Assembly (NCBI RefSeq): GCF_001815905.1
Contig: NZ_KV823283.1
Span: 1-64,000, forward strand
Length of the DNA: 64,000 nt
Origin: Brevibacterium sp. HMSC07C04
Lineage (GTDB): Bacteria > Actinomycetota > Actinomycetes > Actinomycetales > Brevibacteriaceae
Direction: 5' to 3'
Below the pieces are notes generated by a model, which saw nothing but the letters and a program-made list of their open reading frames with translations, did no database searches and was not told where the DNA came from. Position numbers and translations under genes: made by a program. Positions 1 to 9,709 of this stretch are shown here, piece by piece. Numbering within the stretch: position 1 is the stretch's first letter; every line of letters begins with the position of its first letter.

Positions 1-1495
1 CGGCCCAGCGCACCCACGTCAGATACGGCACACCAGCAGTTACGCACGAACCGACCAGCCACGCCAGCACCGGCGACAGGATGTTCGTCAGACCATCACC
101 CAGCTGAAACGCCTGCAGCGCCAGCTGGTGGTGCATGCCCAGTGCCGTGGCAATCGGAGCAAGAAGCGGAATGAGAATCGCAGCCTTCGCTGCAGTCGAC
201 GGAATGATGAAGTTGATCGCCGCAAACAGCAGAACCATGAGCACTGCCGACCAGCCCAAGCCCACGTCGCGCAGCGGCAGCGTGAGCGTGTAGACAATCG
301 TGTCGAGAATCTTCGCTTCCTTCAGCAGGCCGGAAATCGAGCCTGCCATGCCGATGATGATGGCAATGAAGCCCATGCTGGAAATACCGCGGGCAATCGA
401 CTCCGCCAACGGGTTCCACTTAAAGCCCGCAGCCTTGCCGATGATGATCGCCGACACCAGGTTGGTTGCAAACATCACTTCGATGACCTGCTTCGAATCC
501 ACCAGCAGCGAATAGCCCACAACCACACCGAACTGCGCAATGAACAGCGCCAGCACAAGCACCGAGCGCAGCTGCAGCTTCGTCGCAGCGACGGTGTCGG
601 CTTCGCCTGCAGCGTCCCCTGCAGCCTTTCCTTCAGCACCAGCCTCAGCTGCCTCACCACCTTCACCTCCGGTTGCAGCAAGAGCACCGTGCGGCCGCCA
701 GCCGTGCTTCCACATGAGCGAACGCGTGGGGTCCTTCTGAATACGGCGCACGTACATCAGCACAAAGGCCAAGCCCGCCAGCATGAAGATGTTCATGATG
801 AGCATGCGCATGCCGAAGCCGGAGTATGGCGGCAGGCCGATAAGCATCTGCGACACCGCCATGTGTGTGGGTCCCGTGCCGAACCCGATGAGCGCGGCAA
901 ATGTTGTCACGGCAATCGCCACGATCCCGTCGAGGCCGAGTTTGCGGGCGAACAGAACGCCGATCGGCACAATCGCAATCAGCGCGTCGTTGCCGGAGAA
1001 CCCGCCGATGTAGACCATGAGGCAGAACAGTCCCGACACCAGCAGCGGCGTGCTCTTGTCCTGCAGTTTGTAGATGGTGGCATCGAGCAGATTCTCAAAC
1101 GCCTTCGATTCCAAAACCACGGAAACGTTCGCCCCGACCGACAGCACGGCGAAGGCAACCGGCGCCATGTTGACCGCCCCGGTCAGCAGCATCATGAGTG
1201 CACCTAGGGGGCTGACCGGCGACTGGTCTTCCAGGTAGCGGAAGTCGTCCGGGTTGATCGAGCCGTCGGGGTTCTTCTGATATTCCCCCGCGGGAATGAG
1301 ATAGCCGGCGGCTGTGGCCGCACCCAGAATGATGAACATGAGCCACAGCAGGTGCGGCATTTCCCAGCGCTTCTTCGGCTGGGTCTGGTCTGTTGTTTCG
1401 TCGTTTTGCGCACTGGCCTGAGCGTTTTGTGCGGCCTTCTTTTCGTCTTTTTCGGCCGGCGCTGTCTGCGCGGCCTTGTCGATTGTCGTCGACAC
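1..1495 (-). CDS. YfcC-family membrane permease (3' end outside window)
   Basis: The reverse frame stays open from a GTG at 1495 to the window edge, giving 498 residues with no stop. A hydrophilic N-terminus of about 40 residues rich in Lys, Gln and Thr is followed by many hydrophobic helices. A glycine-rich stretch reading GGFSGNDALIAIVPIG is typical of YfcC/DcuC-like carriers, which are predicted amino-acid or dicarboxylate transporters or antiporters. A hydrophilic Ala/Glu/Gly-rich loop lies near 600-680. The GTG follows an AGGAGCT ribosome site at 1502-1507. The substrate cannot be told from sequence. The downstream neighbour would be outside the window. Confidence 0.8.
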   Translation of the reverse strand, partial: MSTTIDKAAQTAPAEKDEKKAAQNAQASAQNDETTDQTQPKKRWEMPHLLWLMFIILGAATAAGYLIPAGEYQKNPDGSINPDDFRYLEDQSPVSPLGALMMLLTGAVNMAPVAFAVLSVGANVSVVLESKAFENLLDATIYKLQDKSTPLLVSGLFCLMVYIGGFSGNDALIAIVPIGVLFARKLGLDGIVAIAVTTFAALIGFGTGPTHMAVSQMLIGLPPYSGFGMRMLIMNIFMLAGLAFVLMYVRRIQKDPTRSLMWKHGWRPHGALAATGGEGGEAAEAGAEGKAAGDAAGEADTVAATKLQLRSVLVLALFIAQFGVVVGYSLLVDSKQVIEVMFATNLVSAIIIGKAAGFKWNPLAESIARGISSMGFIAIIIGMAGSISGLLKEAKILDTIVYTLTLPLRDVGLGWSAVLMVLLFAAINFIIPSTAAKAAILIPLLAPIATALGMHHQLALQAFQLGDGLTNILSPVLAWLVGSCVTAGVPYLTWVRWA

Positions 1496-1626
1496 GGTGA
1501 AGCTCCTGAATGCAGAAACGGATGAGGGGGCAACACCCGCGGTGCATCGTTTCTCTGACGGCTGACCAGCCTGTCTGCAGGTTGGGTGGCGGGGAGCTCA
1601 GGCCACCACCCGGTGGAAGCCTGTGC

Positions 1627-2952
1627 TCAGACGGTTCTGATGAGAACTGAGCCGTTGTGCCCGCCGAAGCCGAAGGAATTCGACAGCACCGCGCTCATAC
1701 ACGGACCCGCACGGTCAAGCGGCTTGCGGGCTGCGACAACGTCGAGCTTCGGGAAATCGGGCACGTCAAGGTTGACGGTCGGAGGAATCACACCGTCACG
1801 CAGGGCGCACACGCTGAGGATCGCCTCGAGCGCTCCCCCGGCACCCAGCAGGTGCCCGGTGGAGGACTTCACTGCCGTCACGGGAATCTGGCTGACAGCA
1901 TCACCGAACACGGCTTCCAGGGCGAGGGCTTCTGCAGCATCCCCTGCCGAGGTGGAGGTCCCGTGCGCGTTCACGTGCCCCAGGGGTGCCCCTGCGGGAC
2001 CGCCCGTGGCGAAGTCCTCCGGGGTGAGACCAGCATCGGCCAGGGCAGCGCGCATAGCCGCGGCGGCACCTCGTCCGTCAGGTTCGGGAGCGGTCGCGTG
2101 GTGGGCATCGGATGATGAGCCGAATCCGGCCAGCTCGGCCAGTGCCTGCCCACCGCGGCGCTGCAGAGCGACATCGCTTTCCAGCACGATGGCAGCTGCG
2201 CCTGCGGACATGACGAAACCGGCCCGATCGCGGTCGAAGGGGCGCGAAGCCTCCTGTGGGTGATCGTTGAAGCCAGAGGCCAGCGCACGCATGTTCGCAT
2301 TCGATGCGAGGTTGGCAGGGTTGATGCAGTCTTCGACGCCGATGACGATCGCGGCATCCGCATAGCCATGGCGCAAAGCTCGCAGCGCCTCGCCTAGGCC
2401 GACGGCTCCGGATGCGCACGTGGCAGACACTGCGTGAGCGGGGCCGGTGATTCCGTGCCGCTGGCTGATGAGTGCTGCTGGGGAATCCGGTGCGCCGTGC
2501 ATGGACAGGGTCAGCGGCACGCCGCGCTGGCCGTCTTCGGCGTAGGCGAGCGCTGAGCGCTGTTGAGGGCGGATGGGACCAGAACCGGTGGCTGTCACGA
2601 TCATGACCCGGGCGGGGTCCCACGGCAGGTCAGCTGACGAGGCGCCAGTCGGGCTGGCCTGTATGTCTGCGGCTTGCTTTAGGGCCTGGTCGGCGGCGGC
2701 GATGGCCCACAGGTGGAAGTCTTCTAAGCGTCGGGCCAGGTGGCGGGGCACGTGGTCTTCAGCATTGAAACCGCGAACCTGTCCGCCGATGCGCACGCTG
2801 AGGCCTTCGAATTCCTGGCCTTCGAGCACTCCGATTCCGCTGTGTCCGTGCTGCACGGCATGCCAGGTGTCGGCAACCGTCAGACCGCTGGGCGTGATAG
2901 CGCCCGTTCCGGTAATCCAGACACGGTTGGGTTCAGAGTGGTGCGCGTTCAC
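1627..2952 (-). CDS. Beta-ketoacyl-ACP synthase (KAS II / FabF-like)
   Basis: This 441-residue protein has the full thiolase-fold ketosynthase triad: Cys179 in SATCASG, His330 in VNAHGTSTSAGD, and Lys362 with His367 in KSSTGHLLGAGG. Such enzymes condense an acyl thioester with malonyl-ACP. Length and motifs fit FabF. It starts at a GTG whose bases overlap the stop of the upstream AMP-ligase gene (GTGA), so the two are translationally coupled. There is no acyl carrier protein, ketoreductase or malonyl transferase next to it, so it is probably not the housekeeping fatty-acid gene. It more likely serves a dedicated acyl-extension step together with the ligase. The product is unknown. Confidence 0.85.
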   Translation of the reverse strand: MNAHHSEPNRVWITGTGAITPSGLTVADTWHAVQHGHSGIGVLEGQEFEGLSVRIGGQVRGFNAEDHVPRHLARRLEDFHLWAIAAADQALKQAADIQASPTGASSADLPWDPARVMIVTATGSGPIRPQQRSALAYAEDGQRGVPLTLSMHGAPDSPAALISQRHGITGPAHAVSATCASGAVGLGEALRALRHGYADAAIVIGVEDCINPANLASNANMRALASGFNDHPQEASRPFDRDRAGFVMSAGAAAIVLESDVALQRRGGQALAELAGFGSSSDAHHATAPEPDGRGAAAAMRAALADAGLTPEDFATGGPAGAPLGHVNAHGTSTSAGDAAEALALEAVFGDAVSQIPVTAVKSSTGHLLGAGGALEAILSVCALRDGVIPPTVNLDVPDFPKLDVVAARKPLDRAGPCMSAVLSNSFGFGGHNGSVLIRTV

Positions 2953-4592
2953 AGACGGACAACTCCTTTCCCACCGGTCTCAATGAGCCCCGCTGTTTCA
3001 GTGGCTCGCACTTTACCGCCGACCGTGCGCGGCAGTGCCGCCACGGCGTAATACTTCGCAGGAACAAACTGTGGGGCCAAGTGTGTGCGCCCGCGTTCCC
3101 GCAGTGAGGCCTTGCTCAGCTCTTCGGGCAACACCGGGGCGGGGCCGTTCTGTTCCCGTAAGCCGGACTCTTCCTGTGAGTCTGACCATACTCCGTCACC
3201 TGAATCGGCAGACACCAGGTCACCGACTTCGACAACCAAAGCGACAGCGGTTCCGAGTGCGGCATCCGGCAGACCCACGGCAACGGCCTCGCGGTGCTGG
3301 CCGCCAAGAGTGAGTCCCGCATAGGCGCGTGTGACTTCCGGCAGTGCGACCTTGTGTCCGCCGACGTTGATGATGTCGCCCTTGCGTCCCAGAAGCTGCA
3401 GTTGGCGTTTGCCGTCCACCACGGCAATCCGACCCTGGTCTTCGACGGTAGCCCAGCCTCGTTCATCCAGCAGGTGGACATCGGCGGTGCCGGCAATGTA
3501 GTCATCGGAGCGCGACTCAGCAAGCACCCACAGTGTGCCGATTTCACCATCCGGCACAGGGGCTCCCGCATCATCGCGGATTTCGACCTGGATGCCGTCG
3601 TAGATCTGGTTCCACGTGCTGTCCTCACCGCGGGCATCCCCGATGAAGCCGATTTCGGCTGCCCCGTAGTAGCTGATGAGCCGCACGTGCGGCAGCACTT
3701 CAGCTAGGTCCTTCCGCAGTTCGTTGGGCAGGTTAGCCCCGCCAACCACAATGAGATCAAGCCCCGCAAAATCCTTAGGCCCTCGGGTGGCTTGGGCAAT
3801 GATGCCGCGCAGCACCGCCGGCACTGTGACAATCCGCGTGATCTGCTGCTGCGCCACACGCTTGCCCAGACCGGGCAGGGAAAGCTCGTCAGCCAGGTGG
3901 ACCTCTCCCCCGCTGGCCAGGCACTCAACCGCCGCGTACAGCGTCAGCGAATACGCAAACGCCCCGGGCGCAAGGGTCGCCACTCCCGGCAACGGCTCCA
4001 GATAGCTGGAAGACACCGCGAAGTTCGCCCTGTACTGGCCGCGGGTTTTGAGAAACGCCTTCGGGCTGCTGGTCGTGCCAGACGAAAAGAGCATGAGGTA
4101 AGGCTCATCCGCATCCCGCACCTGCGGCGGTTCGGCAGGCTGCACTTGCGCCTCGATTTCCCTGAAGCGCTGCACGGGCACAACAACCCCACCCCAGTCC
4201 GGGCCTAGAGCAGAGCGCAAGCGGGCCTCCGCCTGGTCATCATCGACGATCACCAGGCCGATGCCGACTTCGGCAATCACGTGCCGCTGGTGGTCCACCG
4301 GCCAGCGCGGGTCGATGGTTGCCGACACCGCCCGGTACCCGGCCAGGCCGGCCATAATGCGGGCGGCTTCAAATGCCGAGGTGGAGCTCACCGCGATCAC
4401 CGGCGCTCCCTGGGTTTCGGGGGCGGGTGTGGGCAGGTTCGGCGCCTGGGCCAGCAGGTGGCGCGCGGCGGCGATGACGCGTCGGCCGTCCTCGGCCAGT
4501 TCCGCGTAGGTCAGACGGGCGTGTTCGCCGACGATCGCCGGACGGTCGGGATGGTTGGCGGCGGTGGTGAGAATCGAATGGGTTATCGGCAC
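2949..4592 (-). CDS. AMP-forming acyl-CoA/acyl-ACP synthetase-like ligase
   Basis: This is a 547-residue ANL-superfamily enzyme. The phosphate-binding motif LFSSGTTSSPK is at about 169-178. A Y-GAAEIG motif and a C-terminal PRTVGGK stretch (the A10 catalytic lysine) are present. These enzymes activate a carboxylate as acyl-AMP and pass it to CoA or a carrier protein. The C-terminal subdomain carries an insert of about 45 residues rich in Ser, Gln and Glu (roughly 455-500), which is unusual. The gene is first in a two-gene unit and overlaps the ketosynthase by 4 bp, suggesting it loads the starter unit for that enzyme. The substrate cannot be predicted. Confidence 0.8.
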   Translation of the reverse strand: MPITHSILTTAANHPDRPAIVGEHARLTYAELAEDGRRVIAAARHLLAQAPNLPTPAPETQGAPVIAVSSTSAFEAARIMAGLAGYRAVSATIDPRWPVDHQRHVIAEVGIGLVIVDDDQAEARLRSALGPDWGGVVVPVQRFREIEAQVQPAEPPQVRDADEPYLMLFSSGTTSSPKAFLKTRGQYRANFAVSSSYLEPLPGVATLAPGAFAYSLTLYAAVECLASGGEVHLADELSLPGLGKRVAQQQITRIVTVPAVLRGIIAQATRGPKDFAGLDLIVVGGANLPNELRKDLAEVLPHVRLISYYGAAEIGFIGDARGEDSTWNQIYDGIQVEIRDDAGAPVPDGEIGTLWVLAESRSDDYIAGTADVHLLDERGWATVEDQGRIAVVDGKRQLQLLGRKGDIINVGGHKVALPEVTRAYAGLTLGGQHREAVAVGLPDAALGTAVALVVEVGDLVSADSGDGVWSDSQEESGLREQNGPAPVLPEELSKASLRERGRTHLAPQFVPAKYYAVAALPRTVGGKVRATETAGLIETGGKGVVRL

Positions 4593-4612
4593 GGTTTCAG
4601 CCTAGACCGAAG

Positions 4613-4644
4613 CGGAGGCCGGGGTCGAAACACCCCGGCCTCCG
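4613..4644 (-). terminator. GC-rich hairpin after the acyl-CoA dehydrogenase operon
   Basis: A perfect 13-bp inverted repeat (CGGAGGCCGGGGT and its complement) with a 6-nt loop lies between the end of the acyl-CoA dehydrogenase gene and the start of the ligase gene. It would separate the two reverse-strand operons. No clear T-run follows it, so its strength as an intrinsic terminator is uncertain. Confidence 0.65.
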
Positions 4645-4734
4645 GTTCGCTCAGCGGTACGGACTCAGCAGCTCAGCCGGAGCTGCGCCTCGTCAGCCCA
4701 GACCCCAGCCCCACCTCGTCAGCCCGCCCTCAGA

Positions 4735-5904
4735 TCACAGTCCGAGAGCGCGGGCAATGAGCATGAGCTGCACCTCGGTGGTGCCTTCGCCGATCTCGAG
4801 GATCTTCGAGTCGCGGTAGTGGCGGGCCACCAGGTATTCGTTCATGAAGCCGTAGCCGCCGTGAACCTGCGTGGCATCGCGCGCATTGTCCATGGCAGCC
4901 TCACCGGCAATGAGCTTGGCGATGGAGGCTTCCTTCTTGAACGGCTCACCGGCGAGCATCTTCGAAGCTGCTTCGTAATAGGCGGCGCGGGCTGCCGAAG
5001 CGCGTGCTTCCATGCGGGCGATCTTGAAGGAAATCGCCTGGTAGCTGGCAATCGGCTTGCCGAAGCTGGTGCGCTCCTGCGCGTACTTCACGGACGCGTC
5101 AACACAGCCCTGCGCGGCACCGACCGACAGGGCGGCAACCGCGATACGACCCTCATCGAGAATGCGCAGGAAGTTCGCGTAGCCGCGACCGCGCTCACCC
5201 AGCAGGTTCTCTTCGGGAACCTTGACGTTGTCGAAGGTCAGCGGGTGAGTGTCGGAGGAGTTCCAGCCGACCTTGTCGTACAGCGGCTCAGCCGTGAAGC
5301 CGGGAGTGCCGGCCGGGATCATGATGGTGGAGATCTCCGGCTTTTCCTTCCCGTCCTTGCCCACGCGGGTGCCGGTGACGGCGGTCGCGGTGACCAGGCG
5401 GGTGATGTCGGTGCCGGAGTTGGTGATGAACGACTTCGAACCGTTGATCGTCCATTCGCCGTTTTCCAGCGTCGCCTTGGTGCGGGTGCCGCCGGCATCC
5501 GATCCGGCTTCGGGTTCCGTCAGGCCAAAGGATGCAAGACCGGAACCGTCCGTGAGCTTGGGCAGCCATTCCTTCTTCTGCTCTTCCGTGCCGAACAGGT
5601 AGATGGGCATGGCACCGAGCGAAACAGCGGCCTCGAGCGTGATGGCCAGCGACTGGTTTTCGCGCGCGATTTCCTCAATCGCCAGGCACAGTGCGAAGTA
5701 GTCTCCGCCCATGCCACCGTACTCTTCCGGGAAGGGCAGGCCGAACAGGCCCATCTTGCCCATCTTTGCCACGAGTTCGTACGGGAATTCGTGCTTGCGG
5801 TCGAGTTCAGCTGAGACGGGGGCGACTTCGTTGTCGGTGAAATCAGCAACTGCCCTGCGGAGGCTTTCGTATTCCTCCGGCAGCATTCCTGGGGTGAAGC
5901 TCAT
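4735..5904 (-). CDS. Acyl-CoA dehydrogenase
   Basis: This 389-residue FAD-dependent dehydrogenase has the standard acyl-CoA dehydrogenase signatures FGLTEPEAGSDAGG and QVHGGYGF. Near the C-terminus is EIGEGTTEVQ, which places the catalytic base Glu373 at the position used by short/medium-chain and 2-methyl-branched-chain enzymes. Classical isovaleryl-CoA dehydrogenases have Ala or Gly there. It starts at an ATG preceded by AAGGAG (5908-5915). It lies 21 bp after a biotin carboxylase gene and is the last gene of a three-gene operon, which suggests catabolism of a branched or short acyl-CoA. The exact substrate is an inference. Confidence 0.9.
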   Translation of the reverse strand: MSFTPGMLPEEYESLRRAVADFTDNEVAPVSAELDRKHEFPYELVAKMGKMGLFGLPFPEEYGGMGGDYFALCLAIEEIARENQSLAITLEAAVSLGAMPIYLFGTEEQKKEWLPKLTDGSGLASFGLTEPEAGSDAGGTRTKATLENGEWTINGSKSFITNSGTDITRLVTATAVTGTRVGKDGKEKPEISTIMIPAGTPGFTAEPLYDKVGWNSSDTHPLTFDNVKVPEENLLGERGRGYANFLRILDEGRIAVAALSVGAAQGCVDASVKYAQERTSFGKPIASYQAISFKIARMEARASAARAAYYEAASKMLAGEPFKKEASIAKLIAGEAAMDNARDATQVHGGYGFMNEYLVARHYRDSKILEIGEGTTEVQLMLIARALGL

Positions 5905-5925
5905 GAGCTCTCCTTAAGTTCTTGG

Positions 5926-7926
5926 TCAGTCTTCTTCTGCTTCTTCGTCGACGATCGTGACGAGCACTTCGTCCAGTGCCACCTGGGCGCCGACCGCGGC
6001 TTTGACGTGAGCGGTGCCGGCGGCGGGTGCGCGCAGCACGTGCTCCATCTTCATGGCCTCCACGACGGCGATCGCGTCGCCTTCAGCGACTTCCGCCCCG
6101 TCTTCGACCAGCAGCTGGGTCAGCGATCCCGGCATGGGTGCGCAGATGTCGGCACCCGCGGCACCCGGGTCGAGTTCAGATTCGGCAACGGGGCGCGCAA
6201 AGCTGTAGACGCCTCGTTCGCTGGCGACCCAGATCATGCGGGTGTCCGGATCGGCCCACAGCATCGCGGTGTGCTGCACGCCGTCGATCGTGAGCTTGTA
6301 CACCGTGTCACCGGCTTCCGTGGTGACTGGCGTGAGCTCTTCGCCGCGCCACACGACGGTCTCGACCTCACCGCCGTGGGCCAGTTTCACGCTCACGGCA
6401 GGCTGGCGACTGGATCGCCATCCGTTGGGCCGAGCCCACGCACTGGGCGTTTCTGTGCGCTCCCCTGCCGAGGTGCCGCCGAGCTTCTGCGTTCCCGCGG
6501 CTCCCCTTGTGCTCACCACGAACGCGGCGGCGAACAGCTTGTCGATCTCACCGGGAGCGTGGGCGAGTTCTTCTTCCGTCATGCGGTCGATCAAACCGGT
6601 GTCGAGTCTGCCTTCGATGACGTCTTCACGGCGGATCAGGCGGCGGACGAAGTCGATGTTCGTCGTAATGCCGGGCACAGCTGAGCGGGCGAGCGCGGAG
6701 TCCAAGCGCGACAGCGCGGTTTCACGGTCATGAGCGGTGATGATCACCTTGGCGATCATCGGATCGTAGTCAGACACGATCCGCTGACCGGCTTCGAGAC
6801 CGGCGTCAATGCGGATGCCCGCACCTTCTGGGAACTGCACGTCAAGTGCCGTGCCCCCGGTGGGCAGGAAGCCGCGGGAGGGATCTTCGGCGTAGACGCG
6901 CGCTTCGATCGAATGGCCGGTGAGCGTGATGTCTTCCTGCTTCAGTGCAAGCTCTTCGCCGCTGCCGATCCGCAGCATCCACTCGACCAGGTCAACGCCC
7001 GTGACTTCTTCTGTTACGGGGTGTTCCACCTGCAGGCGGGTGTTCATCTCCATGAAGAAGAACTCGTCTGGTTTGTCAGCCGAGACGATGAACTCGACCG
7101 TGCCTGCACCGCGGTAGCCTACGGAACGGGCGGTGTCGCAGGCAGCCTGGCCGATGGCTGCGCGGGTTTCTTCGTCCAGCAGTGCCGACGGGGCTTCTTC
7201 GATGACTTTCTGGTGGCGGCGCTGCAGGGAGCATTCGCGTTCGCCCAAGTGGATGACATTGCCGTGTTCATCGGCGAGGATCTGCACTTCAATGTGGCGA
7301 GGAGTGGCCACCAGGCGCTCAATGAACAGCGTGTCGTCACCGAAACTCGCCGCTGCTTCTCGGCGTGCTGCCGCAAGTGCGTCTTTGAGATCCTTCGGGT
7401 CATACACCGCGTGCATGCCCTTGCCCCCACCACCGGCGGAGGGCTTGATGAGGATGGGGAAGCCCACCTCGTCAGCCCGCTCAATGAGCTGTTCGTCGCT
7501 CAGGCCCGCTTCGGCCACACCGGGAACCAACGGCACATTGCGCGATGCCACGGCCTGCTTAGCCGTGATTTTGTCGCCCATGGTGCGGATGGCCTCAGCG
7601 GTCGGTCCGAGGAACACGATCCCCGCATCTTCACAGGCCTGAGCGAATTCGGCGTTTTCGGACAGGAACCCGTAGCCGGGGTGGATCGCCTCGGCACCGG
7701 TGTCCTTGGCGGCCTGAATGACCTTGTCGATCCGCAGGTACGATTCCGCTGCAGCTGCCGGGCCCAAGCGCACGGCGACATCCGCTGCTTTGGTGTGGGC
7801 CGCCTCGGCGTCGGCATCGGAGTACACGGCGACCGTTTTGATGCCCAGCGCACGGCAGGTGCGCATAACGCGCAGGGCGATTTCACCGCGGTTGGCAATG
7901 AGAACTGTTGAGAACACAGCGATCAC
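5926..7926 (-). CDS. Acyl-CoA carboxylase biotin-carboxylase/BCCP subunit
   Basis: This 666-residue alpha chain resembles methylcrotonyl-, propionyl- or acetyl-CoA carboxylases. The N-terminus ([18 protein letters not shown]) and ATP-grasp region (GGGGKGMH) form the biotin carboxylase domain to about residue 450. The last about 70 residues are the biotinyl domain, with the biotin-accepting Lys626 in EAMKMEH. It uses bicarbonate and ATP to charge biotin for the partner carboxyltransferase. The GTG start overlaps the stop of the upstream carboxyltransferase gene (GTGA), so the subunits are co-translated. The middle region (about 480-560) should carry the subunit-binding domain. The acyl substrate is not resolved. 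Confidence 0.92.
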   Translation of the reverse strand: MIAVFSTVLIANRGEIALRVMRTCRALGIKTVAVYSDADAEAAHTKAADVAVRLGPAAAAESYLRIDKVIQAAKDTGAEAIHPGYGFLSENAEFAQACEDAGIVFLGPTAEAIRTMGDKITAKQAVASRNVPLVPGVAEAGLSDEQLIERADEVGFPILIKPSAGGGGKGMHAVYDPKDLKDALAAARREAAASFGDDTLFIERLVATPRHIEVQILADEHGNVIHLGERECSLQRRHQKVIEEAPSALLDEETRAAIGQAACDTARSVGYRGAGTVEFIVSADKPDEFFFMEMNTRLQVEHPVTEEVTGVDLVEWMLRIGSGEELALKQEDITLTGHSIEARVYAEDPSRGFLPTGGTALDVQFPEGAGIRIDAGLEAGQRIVSDYDPMIAKVIITAHDRETALSRLDSALARSAVPGITTNIDFVRRLIRREDVIEGRLDTGLIDRMTEEELAHAPGEIDKLFAAAFVVSTRGAAGTQKLGGTSAGERTETPSAWARPNGWRSSRQPAVSVKLAHGGEVETVVWRGEELTPVTTEAGDTVYKLTIDGVQHTAMLWADPDTRMIWVASERGVYSFARPVAESELDPGAAGADICAPMPGSLTQLLVEDGAEVAEGDAIAVVEAMKMEHVLRAPAAGTAHVKAAVGAQVALDEVLVTIVDEEAEED

Positions 7927-9542
7927 ATCCTGAAAACGCCGTAGCCGGGCGCGTTGTTGGGGCGGGCAAGCGGGGCGTAGCGGGCGGCTTCGAGGGCCAG
8001 TGCGAGCACCTGGCGGGTGTCACCGGGTTCGATGACGCCATCGTCCCACAGCCGGGCCGTTGAATAGTAGGGCACGCCCTGGGTTTCGTATTGTTCGAGC
8101 ACGGGCGCTTTGAATTCGGCTTCTTCTTCCGCCGACCACTCTTCGCCGCGAGCCTCAATCTGGTCGCGTTTGACGGTTGAGAGCACGCTGGCTGCCTGTT
8201 CGCCGCCCATAACGGAGATGCGGGTGTGCGGCCACATCCACAGAAAGCGCGGACTGTAGGCGCGCCCGCACATCGAGTAGTTTCCAGCACCGTAGGAACC
8301 GCCGATCACCACGGTGAACTTCGGCACCCGGGCCGTGGCGACCGCGTTGACCATCTTCGCGCCGTGCTTGGCAATACCGCCTGCTTCGTAGTCGCGGCCA
8401 ACCATGAAGCCGGTGATGTTCTGCAGGAAGATCAGCGGGGTGTCGCGCTGGTCACACAGTTCGATGAAGTGTGCGCCCTTCTGCGCGGACTCACCGAACA
8501 GCACGCCGTTGTTGGCGATGATTCCCACGGGGTGTCCGTCCAGGTGGGCGAAGCCGGTCACGAGCGTCGTACCGTACTCGGCTTTGAATTCGTGGAACTC
8601 GCTGCCGTCGACCAGGCGGGCGATGACTTCGCGGACGTCATAGGGGGTTTTGAGGTCAGCGGGCACGACCTGCGTGAGTTCGTCCGGGCTGAACAGCGGT
8701 TCGCGCGGCTCCCTGCGCGCCCACGCCGGGGTGAGGCTTTCCTGCGGCGGCAGCGTTGAAACGACATCGCGCATGATCTCCAGGGCGTGTTCGTCATTGG
8801 CCGCCAGGTGGTCGGTGACACCCGAAGTGCGCGAATGCAGGGCACCGCCGCCAAGCTCCTCGGCCGTGACAACTTCGCCGGTTGCTGCCTTCACCAGCGG
8901 CGGGCCGCCCAAGAAGATTGTGCCCTGTTCATTGACGATGATCGATTCGTCCGCCATTGCCGGAACGTACGCACCGCCGGCAGTACACGAGCCCATGACA
9001 GCCGCCAGCTGCGGAATACCGGCGGCCGACAGGGTGGCCTGATTGTAGAAGATGCGGCCAAAGTGCTCGCGATCAGGAAAGACATCGTCCTGATTCGGCA
9101 GATTGGCACCGCCGGAATCCACCAGGTAAATGCACGGAAGCTGGTTTTCGCGCGCAACTTCCTGGGCGCGCAGGTGCTTCTTGACGGTCATCGGATAGTA
9201 GGTTCCGCCCTTGACCGTGGCGTCATTGGCAACAATGACGCAGGTGCGCCCGGCAACAACGCCTATGCCGGTGATGATTCCAGCACCCGGGCTGTCGTCG
9301 TTGTACATGCCGTTGGCAGCCAGGGGAGAAAGCTCCAGAAACGGAGTGCCGGGGTCCAAAAGCTGCTCTACCCTGTCGCGCGGAAGCAGTTTGCCTCGGT
9401 CGATGTGCCGCTGCCGTGAACGCTCGGAACCGCCCAGGGCGGTTTGGGCGACGCGCTCACGCAGTTCGTCGATGAGCTTTTGGTGCGCCGCAGCGCGTTC
9501 GGCGCCAACCGCAGCATCAGGCGGTGTGCCTAGTGTCTTCAT
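7923..9542 (-). CDS. Acyl-CoA carboxylase carboxyltransferase subunit
   Basis: This 539-residue beta chain has the two crotonase-fold halves of acyl-CoA carboxyltransferases. Visible signatures are [26 protein letters not shown] and [20 protein letters not shown]. Length and the last motif resemble methylcrotonyl-CoA carboxylase beta subunits more than propionyl-CoA ones. The open frame continues upstream to 9755, but the ATG at 9542 has an AAGGAG site 5 nt before it and gives the family N-terminus. It is the first gene of the operon and faces a TetR regulator across a palindrome-containing gap. It probably takes part in leucine-type or other branched-acyl breakdown. Confidence 0.88.
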   Translation of the reverse strand: MKTLGTPPDAAVGAERAAAHQKLIDELRERVAQTALGGSERSRQRHIDRGKLLPRDRVEQLLDPGTPFLELSPLAANGMYNDDSPGAGIITGIGVVAGRTCVIVANDATVKGGTYYPMTVKKHLRAQEVARENQLPCIYLVDSGGANLPNQDDVFPDREHFGRIFYNQATLSAAGIPQLAAVMGSCTAGGAYVPAMADESIIVNEQGTIFLGGPPLVKAATGEVVTAEELGGGALHSRTSGVTDHLAANDEHALEIMRDVVSTLPPQESLTPAWARREPREPLFSPDELTQVVPADLKTPYDVREVIARLVDGSEFHEFKAEYGTTLVTGFAHLDGHPVGIIANNGVLFGESAQKGAHFIELCDQRDTPLIFLQNITGFMVGRDYEAGGIAKHGAKMVNAVATARVPKFTVVIGGSYGAGNYSMCGRAYSPRFLWMWPHTRISVMGGEQAASVLSTVKRDQIEARGEEWSAEEEAEFKAPVLEQYETQGVPYYSTARLWDDGVIEPGDTRQVLALALEAARYAPLARPNNAPGYGVFRM

Positions 9543-9610
9543 CCGAACTCCTTCGTACTGGATACCACCGGGCCGGCAGACTGAATTCTGAAGACCAAGC
9601 CCTGCCGATT

Positions 9611-9664
9611 TCAGTGAATTGCCACTAACTGAAAGTATAGTATGTCGATGTGTCGCCAGACACA
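9611..9664. promoter_or_regulatory. Divergent promoter region with two dyads, candidate TetR operators
   Basis: Between the carboxylase operon and the TetR gene lie two dyads. At 9611-9632 an imperfect 22-bp palindrome runs from TCAGT to ACTGA. At 9649-9664 there is a perfect TGTGTC-GCCA-GACACA repeat. An AT-rich TATAGTATG stretch between them could be a -10 region on either strand. TetR proteins usually bind such dyads to repress themselves and the divergent operon. Confidence 0.5.
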
Positions 9665-9709
9665 AGCACGGACCGGCAAAGCCAAAAGCGGCACAGTGAA
9701 GGAGGGCCC

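Noticed and set aside
128-1207. Long forward open frame of 359 codons
   Set aside because: It lies opposite the YfcC-type permease, has Arg/His/Gln-rich composition without domains, and no ribosome site.
6730-7911. Long forward open frame over the biotin carboxylase gene
   Set aside because: It mirrors a well-supported gene on the other strand and its protein has no recognisable family features.
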